A stretch of DNA of 64,000 nt. Origin: Pseudomonadota bacterium. Lineage in GTDB: Bacteria; Pseudomonadota; Gammaproteobacteria; Burkholderiales; Ferrovaceae. Below, piece after piece: positions 18,031 to 25,809 of this stretch. The notes below the pieces were generated by a model. That model did not search any database. It was not told the origin of the DNA and saw only the letters and a list, made by a program, of their open reading frames with translations. The position numbers were made by a program, and so were the translations under genes. The stretch covers positions 1 through 64,000 of the forward strand of contig JAKABO010000011.1 of assembly GCA_021796835.1 (NCBI GenBank), given 5' to 3'. Numbering within the stretch: position 1 is the stretch's first letter; every line of letters starts with the position of its first letter.

Positions 18031-18557
18031 TGAAAAAATCTCATACTCTGGCACTGTATGCGGATATGGATGAAGCGGCCAATGCCCTCAGGGAACTCAA
18101 GTCCTCCGGCATGTCGGGTTTCAGGATGGAGGACGTGGTGGTCAAATCCCCCATCGACCATCCTGAACTGAGCGAGTTGCTGGGCCCTCGTCCCGTCTAT
18201 ATCCAGTGGTTTACCTTGCTGGGGGTCCTGTTGGGCCCCACTACCGGGTTGGTGTTGATTGCGTCTGCCCAGGCCAGTTTCATCTATCAGGTGCGGGGCG
18301 GGCGACCGGTGGTTCCGCTTCCACCGGATATGGTGCTGACCTATGAGCTGTTCATCCTGTCCGGGGTGCTCATGACGGTTCTGGCGACTTTTGTGGCCAT
18401 GAAGTTGCCGGGTAACCGGAGCCCGCTTTATAACGCCAGCGTGTCCGAAGACAAGATCGGTATCCTGGTGAAGGCAGACCCGCAAAGCATTCCTCAGATC
18501 AACGAAATTTTGGGGCGTCACAAGCCTCTCGAAATCATGGGAGACCAAGCACGATGA
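18030..18557 (+). CDS. actD: alternative complex III subunit ActD
   Basis: A 175-residue protein with two central transmembrane helices (about residues 60-85 and 105-127) flanked by soluble parts that include GPRPVYIQWFT and an ending with two alpha/beta-like segments. This is the DUF3341 architecture of ActD, a structural subunit without cofactor. Its start overlaps the actC stop and its stop overlaps the actE start (ATGA). Confidence 0.9.
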   Translation: MKKSHTLALYADMDEAANALRELKSSGMSGFRMEDVVVKSPIDHPELSELLGPRPVYIQWFTLLGVLLGPTTGLVLIASAQASFIYQVRGGRPVVPLPPDMVLTYELFILSGVLMTVLATFVAMKLPGNRSPLYNASVSEDKIGILVKADPQSIPQINEILGRHKPLEIMGDQAR

Positions 18558-19102
18558 AATCCTTTACTCGCTGGATACCCATTCTGGCTCTGGTTCCCTC
18601 GGTCGCCCTGGCATGGCCGTGGAGCAAGGATATGGCCAATCAGATCAGCGTCAAACCCCAGGAGGGGCCGGATGCGGTGCGACCTTTTCCGGAAAATTCC
18701 GTGCCGATGTCCGGAACGCCGACCACCCCTTATGTGCACGATGGGGATGCGGCCATGAATCTGCCCAACCCCAATCCGCCTACTGAAAAGTCGGTGGCTT
18801 ATGGGCGTGAGATGTTCAAGATCTACTGTGTTCCCTGTCACGGAGACTCGGGTACCGGAGATGGCCTGGTAGGCGAGAAACTGATCGTACGCCCCTTTGA
18901 CCTGACGGCCCCCCGGGTTCAGAAGGAAGTTCCCGAAGGCTATATCTGGGGACATATCACCTTTGGCGGGGCGCTCATGCCCTCCTACGGGAATGACATG
19001 TCGCCTTCCGAGCGCTGGGATGTGGTGAATTATGTGCGACATGGTCTGTTGACAGATCCTACCGCCAAAAAACGCGACATGACCACCACCGAAAACAAAT
19101 AA
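18554..19102 (+). CDS. actE: alternative complex III subunit ActE, monoheme cytochrome c
   Basis: The 182-residue protein has a signal peptide (cleavage after VALA) and one heme c site CVPCHGDSG near residue 95, followed by FGGALMPSYGND with the probable Met ligand. This is the class I monoheme cytochrome of ACIII that exchanges electrons with downstream carriers or an oxidase. In many organisms ActE is lipid-anchored; a clear lipobox is not seen here. Its start overlaps the actD stop by four bases. Confidence 0.93.
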   Translation: MKSFTRWIPILALVPSVALAWPWSKDMANQISVKPQEGPDAVRPFPENSVPMSGTPTTPYVHDGDAAMNLPNPNPPTEKSVAYGREMFKIYCVPCHGDSGTGDGLVGEKLIVRPFDLTAPRVQKEVPEGYIWGHITFGGALMPSYGNDMSPSERWDVVNYVRHGLLTDPTAKKRDMTTTENK

Positions 19103-19120
19103 ACCACAAGGAGCCGCGCC

Positions 19121-20125
19121 GTGATTCCATTTGCAAGTTGGTCAGTATTGACCGTGGACTTTCTGATCGTGCTGCACCTATGCCTGGCAGGCGTTGCCCT
19201 GCCTTGCCTGCTGCATCTGGTCAATGCCAAGTGGCGTTATGAAGTTCGCCACATTTCCGTTGCATTCTTTGCCCTGTATCCGCTGGCCGTGATACTTCTG
19301 CTGATCCTGCTGTTTGGGGGGGAAATGACCTTTCCCTGGGCGGGCACCTTCGAGCATCTGCCCAAGTGGAACAACCTGAAGTTTTTGCGGGTACGGGAGA
19401 TCGCCGGCATCATCATCGTGGGGCTGGCTTATGGCGCATTCGTCCGCTTGCAGCGCACCTCTGAAGATTCTCCGGAAAATCTTTCCCGCTTCAAGGCGCT
19501 CGCCGCGGCCATTCCCTTCATCCACGTCCTGTATTGCACCATGGTGGCGTGGGATTTCGAGATGACCCTCTTGCCTCATTGGGAAAGTTCCATGTTTTCC
19601 GTGAACTACATTGTCAGTGTCTCGGGCATGTTCCTGGCTTCCTTCGTGATCCTGCTCACCATTCTCCAGAACACCGGGGTGATCCGGCAAAAGATCCGCT
19701 TCCAGATTTTCAATTATCTGGCGCAGATGATGCTGGGCTTCACCATTTTATGGATCTATACCTTCTTCGGTCAGTACCTCATCATCTGGTACGGCAACAT
19801 TACGGAGGAAACGACCCGCATCTACCAGATGCAGTATGGGGATTACAGTCCGCTGTTCTGGCTGTTCTTTGTGATGAAGTTCATCATTCCCTTCGTGACC
19901 CTGGTTTTCCCCTTCAGTCGGCATAACCCCAGGGTGATTTTCTTCATTGCCTGCGACATCGTCCTGGGCAGCTGGATCGAGCGTTATACCTGGATTTCCG
20001 GTACTTACCCTACGCCGCACTTTCCGATGACCGGCAGTTTTGACATCGGCGTGACGGTGGTGGTGATGGTCACAGCATTCCTGATCGTACGCAGCCGGTT
20101 GAAAAACACCCAGGTGATCAAGTAA
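19121..20125 (+). CDS. actF: alternative complex III subunit ActF (membrane protein)
   Basis: A 334-residue polytopic membrane protein with about nine or ten helices, related to ActC. The segment FFGQYLIIWYGN is typical of ActF. The last helices are preceded by the Arg/Ser-rich SRHNPRV. ActF sits beside ActC in the membrane and may form a second half-channel. It is the last act gene; a ribosome binding site AAGGAG lies upstream of the start codon and a 185-base gap follows before the cbb3 oxidase region. It is somewhat shorter than many ActF proteins. Confidence 0.9.
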   Translation: MIPFASWSVLTVDFLIVLHLCLAGVALPCLLHLVNAKWRYEVRHISVAFFALYPLAVILLLILLFGGEMTFPWAGTFEHLPKWNNLKFLRVREIAGIIIVGLAYGAFVRLQRTSEDSPENLSRFKALAAAIPFIHVLYCTMVAWDFEMTLLPHWESSMFSVNYIVSVSGMFLASFVILLTILQNTGVIRQKIRFQIFNYLAQMMLGFTILWIYTFFGQYLIIWYGNITEETTRIYQMQYGDYSPLFWLFFVMKFIIPFVTLVFPFSRHNPRVIFFIACDIVLGSWIERYTWISGTYPTPHFPMTGSFDIGVTVVVMVTAFLIVRSRLKNTQVIK

Positions 20126-20310
20126 GAAAGAAGAATTTCCAGTGCGGATGTTGAAAACCGCACGGGATGCTGGTATAAAGTGGCATGAGAGGTTGAAACC
20201 GCAAGGAAACGACCCACAGGTAAGACAAGAGAGATAATCAGCAAAATAAAAAGTTTTGTAAGTTGCTGAATATCATTAATTTCAGTAAAAACGAAAGAGA
20301 GGGGGGAGGA
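20126..20310. promoter_or_regulatory. AT-rich gap between the ACIII operon and the oxidase region
   Basis: The gap holds a small inverted repeat GTGCGG (20142-20147) / CCGCAC (20158-20163) without a T-run. An AT-rich stretch around 20240-20285 probably carries the promoter of the oxidase genes. The purine-rich GAGGGGGGAGGA just before 20311 is a strong ribosome binding site. No gene is seen. Confidence 0.4.
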
Positions 20311-20586
20311 ATGCAAAAAAAATCCATCATGTCGCGCGGCTTTTGGTGCATGATCGTCGGCGGAATGCTGACGGGTATGGGCAATGGCAGCGTGTTCGGT
20401 GCAGCCTTGATGTGTTTCCTGGGGCGCGGTGACTTCAATAATTGGGGAGGATGGAACGGTCAGGCCTATGACCCTCACACCTTCACGGGATTCATCGACT
20501 GGTGTATGCTCGTTTTCGGTTTCGCCTACATCGGTATTCTTGCCATCGCCTTTCAACGGCATGATGCCATTGAAAACGCTGCCTGA
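20311..20586 (+). CDS. small membrane protein upstream of ccoN, unknown
   Basis: A 91-residue protein starting at the ATG at 20311, directly behind the ribosome binding site GGGGGGAGGA. A longer frame from 20263 has no such site. It has two hydrophobic segments (about residues 10-33 and 56-76) joined by a Gly/Trp/Asn-rich loop (FNNWGGWNGQAYD). No known cbb3 subunit is recognised. Its position as the first gene before ccoN, with further tiny membrane genes, suggests an accessory oxidase subunit. Confidence 0.65.
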   Translation: MQKKSIMSRGFWCMIVGGMLTGMGNGSVFGAALMCFLGRGDFNNWGGWNGQAYDPHTFTGFIDWCMLVFGFAYIGILAIAFQRHDAIENAA

Positions 20587-20633
20587 TCCTCATCCAACCA
20601 TTTGCGCGCCATTCGCGTCAAGGAGACATTGAA

Positions 20634-20777
20634 ATGATCGGTACCATCGCCGCAGTTTTGGGGATTGCCCTTGCCTTCTCCAGCATGCTTCTTTCCTGGT
20701 ATGTCCTGATGCCCCGCAAGCGTCAGGGTCACCATTAATTCATTCCAATAACACATTCATTTACTCACGTAATCTGA
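20634..20777 (+). CDS. tiny single-helix membrane protein, possibly frameshifted
   Basis: AAGGAG at 20620-20625 is followed by ATG at 20634. The frame encodes a hydrophobic helix (MIGTIAAVLGIALAFSSMLL) and then, as written, a 48-residue product ending at the TGA at 20775-20777. Moving one base near 20700 would instead give the ending SWYVLMPRKRQGHH with a TAA at 20737-20739, a natural positive-inside tail. The gene may therefore be frameshifted or contain a one-base sequence error. It lies 27 bases ahead of ccoN, where small CcoQ-like proteins would be expected. Confidence 0.5.
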
Positions 20778-20804
20778 TATAGAAAACAACAGGGGGGGTT
20801 CAAG

Positions 20805-22211
20805 ATGTTCAAGTACCTATTTGCGCGTAGCGAGGATATTCCGGAGGGATCGGCAGCGGTTTACTTCGGTTTCTCCGCGATTACCTGGTTTGTGATTGGA
20901 ACCGGGCTGGGTGCCTTCAATGCAGCCAAGTTGGCATTTCCTGATTTTGTCACGGGTCTCGAGTTCGTTTCCTTCGGTCACATGCGTCAGGTGCACGTTC
21001 ACGCCGTGATTTTCGGCTGGATTTCCATGGCTTTTGCCATGGCCATGATGTACATGACCCCGGCCCTGGGTAACACCAAGTTGTGGTCGGAAAAGTTGGG
21101 CATCTGGAATGCGTTTCTCTGGAATGTCGGGCTGTCGCTGGGACTGACGCTGTTGTGGTCCGGGATGACCTCGGGGCGGGAATATTCCGACTTCCCCTGG
21201 TTCATCGATCTGTACATTGCGACCTTCATGACCATTCCTTTGGGGATCAATGTCTGGATGACCGTCATTCACCGCAAGACGCAGGGGATCTACACCACCA
21301 ACTGGTTCTTTGCTTCTGCCGTGTTCATGGTCAGCATCGTGTTCATCGTGGGTAACCTGCCCGAGTGGTTCCATCTGACCGGGTTGACTGAAGCCTACCT
21401 GACCTGGTGGTTTGCGCACAATGTGCTGGGTCTGTGGATTACTCCGGTTGCAGCGGCCATTGCCTACTACACCATTCCCAAGGTGACCGGCAATCCGCTC
21501 TATTCACACCGGATCGGCCACCTGCACTTCTGGTCTGTGGTCGTGTTCTACTCCACCCCTGCTGCCCACCACCTGATGTCCGCTCCCCTGCCTGAATGGC
21601 TCAAGTCCTTCGCTTCGGTGGAAGGGGTGTTGATTCTGGTGCCAGCCGTTGCCTTCGTGTCCAACATTCTGTTGACCATGCAAGGGAAATGGAACATGTT
21701 CGTGGAAAACCTGGAAATCCGCTTCACGGTGACCGGCTGTCTGATGGCCATTCCGCTGAACATGCAAGGGGGCTTCCAGCAAACCCGTGCCATCAACTGG
21801 TACATTCACGGGACGGGCTGGATCGTGGCCCATGCCCACCTGGCTCTCCTGGGTTTCTCGACCTTCCTGGAAGCTGCCGCAGTCTACCTGGGTTTGCAAA
21901 CCCTGATGAAGCGTAAACTGTACTCTCTGACCCTGGGGAATCTGCATTTCTGGTTCCTGCTGATCGGATTCACCACCTACTGGGTGTCCATGACCATTGC
22001 CGGATTGATTCAGGGGGCTGGAAAGATTTACGAAGTCCCGTACATCGATGTGGTCATGGCTGAGCATCCCTACATGATTGCGCGCTGGATCGGTGGTTCC
22101 CTGGTGTTCACAGGAAACTGCTTCTGGCTCTACAACATGTGGATGACCGCACGCGCTGGGACGGTGATTCCAGAGGGACGCATGGCCCACGAACTGGCCT
22201 ACGAACGTTAA
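20805..22211 (+). CDS. ccoN: cbb3-type cytochrome c oxidase subunit I
   Basis: The 468-residue protein has about twelve membrane helices and all histidine sites of a cbb3 catalytic subunit: HMRQVHVHAVIFGW (low-spin heme), WWFAHNVLGLW (Cu-B and the Tyr region), STPAAHHLMSAP (Cu-B pair) and AHAHLALLGFST near the C-terminal heme ligands. It reduces oxygen to water at the heme b3/Cu-B centre with high oxygen affinity. A G-rich ribosome binding site (AGGGGGGG) precedes the ATG. ccoO follows after 36 bases. Length is close to the usual 475. Confidence 0.96.
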   Translation: MFKYLFARSEDIPEGSAAVYFGFSAITWFVIGTGLGAFNAAKLAFPDFVTGLEFVSFGHMRQVHVHAVIFGWISMAFAMAMMYMTPALGNTKLWSEKLGIWNAFLWNVGLSLGLTLLWSGMTSGREYSDFPWFIDLYIATFMTIPLGINVWMTVIHRKTQGIYTTNWFFASAVFMVSIVFIVGNLPEWFHLTGLTEAYLTWWFAHNVLGLWITPVAAAIAYYTIPKVTGNPLYSHRIGHLHFWSVVVFYSTPAAHHLMSAPLPEWLKSFASVEGVLILVPAVAFVSNILLTMQGKWNMFVENLEIRFTVTGCLMAIPLNMQGGFQQTRAINWYIHGTGWIVAHAHLALLGFSTFLEAAAVYLGLQTLMKRKLYSLTLGNLHFWFLLIGFTTYWVSMTIAGLIQGAGKIYEVPYIDVVMAEHPYMIARWIGGSLVFTGNCFWLYNMWMTARAGTVIPEGRMAHELAYER

Positions 22212-22247
22212 TCGGCCACTGATCGCAGAACTGGAGGAGAATATCAA

Positions 22248-23204
22248 ATGGTCAATTTTAGAGAGTACAAGATCGGAGCGCGGTTTTTCGGTCTTGCCCT
22301 GGGTGGTTCGATGACGATCACCTTGTTTATGCCAAGTTTCGACTTGCGTAATGTGAATGCCACGGAGATGGCGCTGGACAAGCAACTGTGGGCCGGTCAC
22401 GAGTCCGGTTTCAGTCTGGATGATCCTTTCCTGACAGGAGAACATCGACCAGTCCGCGTGACCTTGAAGGTGGACCCGAAAACGGGGCAACCCATGGCGC
22501 CCACGGTCGCCTATGTTTATCCCGCAGGAACGCCCCTTCCCAATGGCGTGGACCACCCCGATAACCTCGGGAACATCGTGGAGCAATTGAGCCGGGACAA
22601 GGGTCGGATCGGTGAGGCGACCAAATCGCAAGGTGCCGTGTTCTTGCTGAGTTCCGAGCCTCAAGGAGATGGTTCCAAGCAGTTTTACATCGAAAATGCT
22701 TCGGCCACCAAGGGCTGGAATCCCGAAGAAGTCATGAAAGCGGCTGGAGATGAAAATACTTACCATGCTTCTTATGGAAAGAGCATTTTCGTGCGTGAAG
22801 GCTGCTGGTGGTGTCATACCCTGCTGCCGGAAGAAACCCAGGATTGGCAAGTGTTTGGTGCCCCTCCCATGTTAGGCGACTTCAATGGAGAATCCCCCAC
22901 CGCCTTTGGTTCTGACCGCAAGGCACCGGATATTCTGCATGTCGGGTCACGCAATTCGTCACGGGAATGGATGATGCTGCACTTCTTCAATCCCCGTCTG
23001 GTCCAGCCTCATTCCATCATGCCCCGTTTCGATTATCTGTGGGGACCGGTTGATGACAAGGGTCAGAAGATTGATTTTGACAAGTGGCGTGCCGAATACA
23101 ACGAGTATGTGGACGGAAAGCGGGTCACTCCGCCGGAAGTTCCCATGTATGCCAGCAATTCCGATGCCCGCGCGTTGATCGACTTCGTTCTGTCGCTCAA
23201 GTAA
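22248..23204 (+). CDS. ccoO: cbb3-type cytochrome c oxidase subunit II, monoheme
   Basis: The 318-residue protein has an N-terminal anchor (residues 12-30) and one heme c site in YGKSIFVREGCWWCHTL, matching the CcoO pattern EGCW.CH. Next comes the conserved HVGSRNSSREWMMLHFFNP and HSIMPRFDYLW segment with the Met ligand, all typical of CcoO/FixO. It passes electrons to CcoN. It is longer than many CcoO proteins (about 200-240 residues) because of an insertion of roughly 100 residues between the anchor and the heme domain (VDPKTGQPMAPTVAYVYPAG). Confidence 0.93.
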   Translation: MVNFREYKIGARFFGLALGGSMTITLFMPSFDLRNVNATEMALDKQLWAGHESGFSLDDPFLTGEHRPVRVTLKVDPKTGQPMAPTVAYVYPAGTPLPNGVDHPDNLGNIVEQLSRDKGRIGEATKSQGAVFLLSSEPQGDGSKQFYIENASATKGWNPEEVMKAAGDENTYHASYGKSIFVREGCWWCHTLLPEETQDWQVFGAPPMLGDFNGESPTAFGSDRKAPDILHVGSRNSSREWMMLHFFNPRLVQPHSIMPRFDYLWGPVDDKGQKIDFDKWRAEYNEYVDGKRVTPPEVPMYASNSDARALIDFVLSLK

Positions 23205-23277
23205 TTATCTGATACCAAACAGACTGCCCTTTTATCTTTGACGGGTATGGGGCAGTCGATAATAAGTGGAGGTCTCT

Positions 23278-23898
23278 ATGAGTAATTGGTCCTTTGATTC
23301 ACCCCTGCGCACCCTTTCTGATGAGGAAAAAGTCCGCAGAGATGAGAAACTGTGGGAGGATGACAACCTGGGTGGCGTGCATGAAGACAACAACCCGGTT
23401 CCCGCGCCTGTGGTCTGGTTGGTTGCTTTGACGGTGGTGACTGCGTTTGCCATTACCTTCCCACTCTGGGGACAACGTCCGACGGCGGCTTTGTATGAGC
23501 CTTACGTCAATTCCATGGACAAGCCCGAAGTTCTGGCTGCCAAGGATGACAAGGAAGCCATGGCCAAGATCGTGGAAATGAACAAGGGGACGCCGAATGA
23601 TGCCTTGCTGGAACGGCATCCCCTGACCATGGATGATCTGCGCATGATTGCCCCACAAATCAAGGCCCTGGAAGCCAAGGGTGCACACATGCATGATTTT
23701 GAAGTGGTGGGCGATCAGGTGGTCACGGCCAACTTCGAAGGGAATTATCGTCCGGATGGATCCCGTATTCGCCAGCAACCCTGGTGGGACAAGGGGTACA
23801 CCATCGATATTTTCTATCTGAGTTACTTCTTTTTGTCAGTATTTACCATGATCAAGCGGTTGCCCCCCACCACGTGGCAACCCAAGCATGATCACTGA
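23278..23898 (+). CDS. CcoP-N-like membrane protein without heme
   Basis: The 206-residue protein occupies the place of ccoP after ccoNO. It has a hydrophilic N-terminus (WEDDNLGGVHEDNNPVP) and one helix ending in FPLWGQRP, the pattern of the N-terminal anchor of CcoP, and a second hydrophobic segment near the C-terminus. It contains no cysteine at all, so the two heme c sites of normal CcoP are missing. GGAGG at 23269-23273 fixes the ATG at 23278. A shorter relative sits at 31447-31887. It probably replaces the structural part of CcoP. Confidence 0.75.
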   Translation: MSNWSFDSPLRTLSDEEKVRRDEKLWEDDNLGGVHEDNNPVPAPVVWLVALTVVTAFAITFPLWGQRPTAALYEPYVNSMDKPEVLAAKDDKEAMAKIVEMNKGTPNDALLERHPLTMDDLRMIAPQIKALEAKGAHMHDFEVVGDQVVTANFEGNYRPDGSRIRQQPWWDKGYTIDIFYLSYFFLSVFTMIKRLPPTTWQPKHDH

Positions 23899-23925
23899 AC
23901 CAGCCTATATTGAGGAGATGAGATC

Positions 23926-24033
23926 ATGATCGATCTGGATTACGGCCCCCTGGCCATTGCTCTGCCCATCAGTATCGCCTTTATTTGTCCGTTTCTCTAT
24001 AGTTTCTTTGTAGATAACTTCGACAAGAAATAA
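23926..24033 (+). CDS. tiny single-helix membrane protein, CcoQ-like position
   Basis: A 35-residue protein (start MIDLDYGPLA, end FFVDNFDKK) with one transmembrane helix and charged tail. GAGGAG lies about ten bases before the ATG. It is the last gene before a strong terminator, so it closes the ccoNO transcript. Small CcoQ/CcoH subunits of cbb3 oxidases have this size and layout, but sequence identity cannot be judged at this length. Confidence 0.65.
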   Translation: MIDLDYGPLAIALPISIAFICPFLYSFFVDNFDKK

Positions 24034-24080
24034 TGGGTTTTGATGGCAAGATGAAACCATAAGCGTTTAAATGACTCCTG

Positions 24081-24112
24081 GTGCCATACCTGACGGTATG
24101 GCACTTTTTTTT
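24081..24112 (+). terminator. strong rho-independent terminator after the ccoNO gene group
   Basis: GTGCCATACC (24081-24090) pairs perfectly with GGTATGGCAC (24095-24104) around a four-base loop, followed by eight T residues. It marks the 3' end of the ccoN-ccoO transcript. Confidence 0.93.
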
Positions 24113-24141
24113 GATTCCTTCTTGACGATATTCTCCCCCTC

Positions 24142-24423
24142 ATGATCAATGAAATCCTTCTTCTCGTGACCGCAACGACCTCTGGCAAAATCGATATGAG
24201 TATCGAAGGAATGAGAAGTCAACGGTTCAGCGTGTATATTTTTGTTTTTCTGATGATCGGAATTGCGGTTTTTTCCGGAATCATTTATTCCCTGTTGAAA
24301 GGAAAATATGCGCCTACCAAAATGCGCCTGGGGGAGCGTCTGATGTTCATCGCCATCATTCTGGGCGTGGTGGTGGCCACCGGATTTGGCGCCACACAAT
24401 TGTTGACCGGTTATCTGTTTTAA
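24142..24423 (+). CDS. small membrane protein, unknown
   Basis: An open frame of 93 residues with two hydrophobic segments (about residues 32-51 and 68-88). No ribosome binding site precedes the first ATG at 24142; later ATGs at 24196 (MSIEGMRSQRF) and 24211 would keep both helices, so the true N-terminus is uncertain. It stands between the ccoNO terminator and the CcoS-like gene. No family is recognised. Confidence 0.5.
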   Translation: MINEILLLVTATTSGKIDMSIEGMRSQRFSVYIFVFLMIGIAVFSGIIYSLLKGKYAPTKMRLGERLMFIAIILGVVVATGFGATQLLTGYLF

Positions 24424-24527
24424 TGGGGCTGAACGGCCCGAGTATTTTGAACCTTTGCAGGAAGGACAACTCCAATTCTGGCAAGAGAGTGTTAGAATGA
24501 CCAATGACCTTTATACAGGAGTCTGGC

Positions 24528-24809
24528 ATGGGCAATTACCTTGATACCTTACCCGATGGGTGGACGATCTACCTGTGGCTCGTGGCGGGAGGGCTCATCA
24601 TCGCCGTGAGTATTTATGGCATACGCTGGGGTTCCAAAAACGAACAATTCGACGAAGACATCAAGTATCTGGTGTTCAAGGAAAGCGACAAGGACAAGAT
24701 GAGTCCGGAGGAATATGCCAAAAGTCGCGAGGTGCTGGCAAAACAGGAAGCCCGGCGGGCTGAAGTATTGGCAGAACATGCAGCAGCCAGGACAACCAAG
24801 ACGACATGA
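24528..24809 (+). CDS. CcoS-like oxidase assembly protein
   Basis: A 93-residue protein with one N-terminal helix (about residues 15-33) followed by GSKNEQFDEDIKYLVFKE, which resembles the CcoS/FixS pattern of a helix, Trp/Arg, and then G.FDD.. before a short acidic tail. CcoS is needed for cofactor insertion into cbb3 oxidases. The C-terminal extension is charged and helical (EEYAKSREVLAKQEARRAEV), longer than in standard CcoS. CAGGAG at 24517-24522 selects the ATG at 24528. Its stop overlaps the next start (ATGA). Confidence 0.6.
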   Translation: MGNYLDTLPDGWTIYLWLVAGGLIIAVSIYGIRWGSKNEQFDEDIKYLVFKESDKDKMSPEEYAKSREVLAKQEARRAEVLAEHAAARTTKTT

Positions 24810-25300
24810 AACGGGGTGAATGGGTCGTGCTGGGCCTGATTGGGGCGCTGGCGCTGGCGGGTGTCGTGCAAAATATCATCCATCATGAAAAAGGTGCCCA
24901 GGACGTCGATCGTGGCCTGCCTTTTTATACGACGGCCACACCGGAACTGGCACGGGAAGGGTCGGATTTGATCCGGCAGAATGACTGCCGTCAGTGCCAT
25001 TCGCTTTGGTCCGTTCGCAATGTCATGCAGTCGGTTCCTTCCCCTTCACTGGATGGCATGGGCGATTTACGGAGTGAGGCCTGGCTTTACCAGTATCTCT
25101 CCTCCCCACACCCCCAGGCTATTTTACCCAGCCGCCTCAAGCCCGAGTATCGGATGCCCTCCTTTGCCTCGCTGCCCGAACAGGAAAGAAGGACACTGGC
25201 CCATTATCTGGCCAGCCTGCATGTCAAGGACTGGTATCTGGATGACATCAAAAAGAGTGAATATGAAAAACTCACGGGGAAGGATGACTACAAAAAATGA
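24806..25300 (+). CDS. membrane-anchored monoheme cytochrome c
   Basis: The 164-residue protein has an N-terminal hydrophobic anchor (residues 5-23) and one heme c site, NDCRQCHSLW, near residue 61. Met-containing segments follow (EYRMPSFASL). It is translationally coupled to the CcoS-like gene before it and to the membrane protein after it (ATGA overlaps at both ends). Because the nearby oxidase has no heme-bearing CcoP, this cytochrome is a candidate electron donor or third subunit; that role is inferred. Confidence 0.8.
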   Translation: MKRGEWVVLGLIGALALAGVVQNIIHHEKGAQDVDRGLPFYTTATPELAREGSDLIRQNDCRQCHSLWSVRNVMQSVPSPSLDGMGDLRSEAWLYQYLSSPHPQAILPSRLKPEYRMPSFASLPEQERRTLAHYLASLHVKDWYLDDIKKSEYEKLTGKDDYKK

Positions 25301-25806
25301 CGGAAGCAGTCCCACAGGAAAAAGATACGGGTAAGTGGGGGCGGGCGCTGATCGGGTTGGGCGTCGCCTCTGCCATCAATCACTTTGGGGACCGTCTGCT
25401 GGGTGTCACCATCGAAGTTTTTACAAGCGCGCTGGATTATTTTTCTTTTCGGTGGATGCTGGATGTTTTTCTGGTCCCCATGGTGGCGAACTTTTTCCTG
25501 GCGTTGATTTTTGGCAAGGGAAGTAAATGGTTGTGCTATGCCACTCCCTTGATCGTCCGGGGCATCAGTTATTTCAATGTGGCGGAAATTACCGGAGTAC
25601 CGGAGTATGGCCATCTGATTCCTTTGGGGTGGTGGGGATTCTTCATCATTCTGGCCATGGAAACCGGCATGGTGGGAGCGGTGCTTGGTGAAGCCATGAT
25701 CAAACGTTATTACGGACGCAAGACCGTCGAGATGGTCTATCAGGAGCGTCTGGCCCGAGAAGAACGTCAACGCCAGCGTCGGCGCGCGCAAGAACCCAAG
25801 GAGTAA
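25297..25806 (+). CDS. membrane protein, unknown
   Basis: A 169-residue protein with three or four hydrophobic segments (about residues 18-33, 50-72, 80-90 and 108-132) and a highly charged C-terminus (EERQRQRRRAQEPKE). The start overlaps the stop of the cytochrome gene. No family is recognised. It is conserved in neither sequence nor position with a standard cco gene that I know. Confidence 0.6.
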   Translation: MTEAVPQEKDTGKWGRALIGLGVASAINHFGDRLLGVTIEVFTSALDYFSFRWMLDVFLVPMVANFFLALIFGKGSKWLCYATPLIVRGISYFNVAEITGVPEYGHLIPLGWWGFFIILAMETGMVGAVLGEAMIKRYYGRKTVEMVYQERLAREERQRQRRRAQEPKE

Positions 25807-25809
25807 ACG

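Noticed and set aside
23278-23898. Annotation as a normal diheme CcoP
   Set aside because: The translated sequence has no cysteine and thus no CxxCH; only the N-terminal anchor pattern agrees with CcoP.
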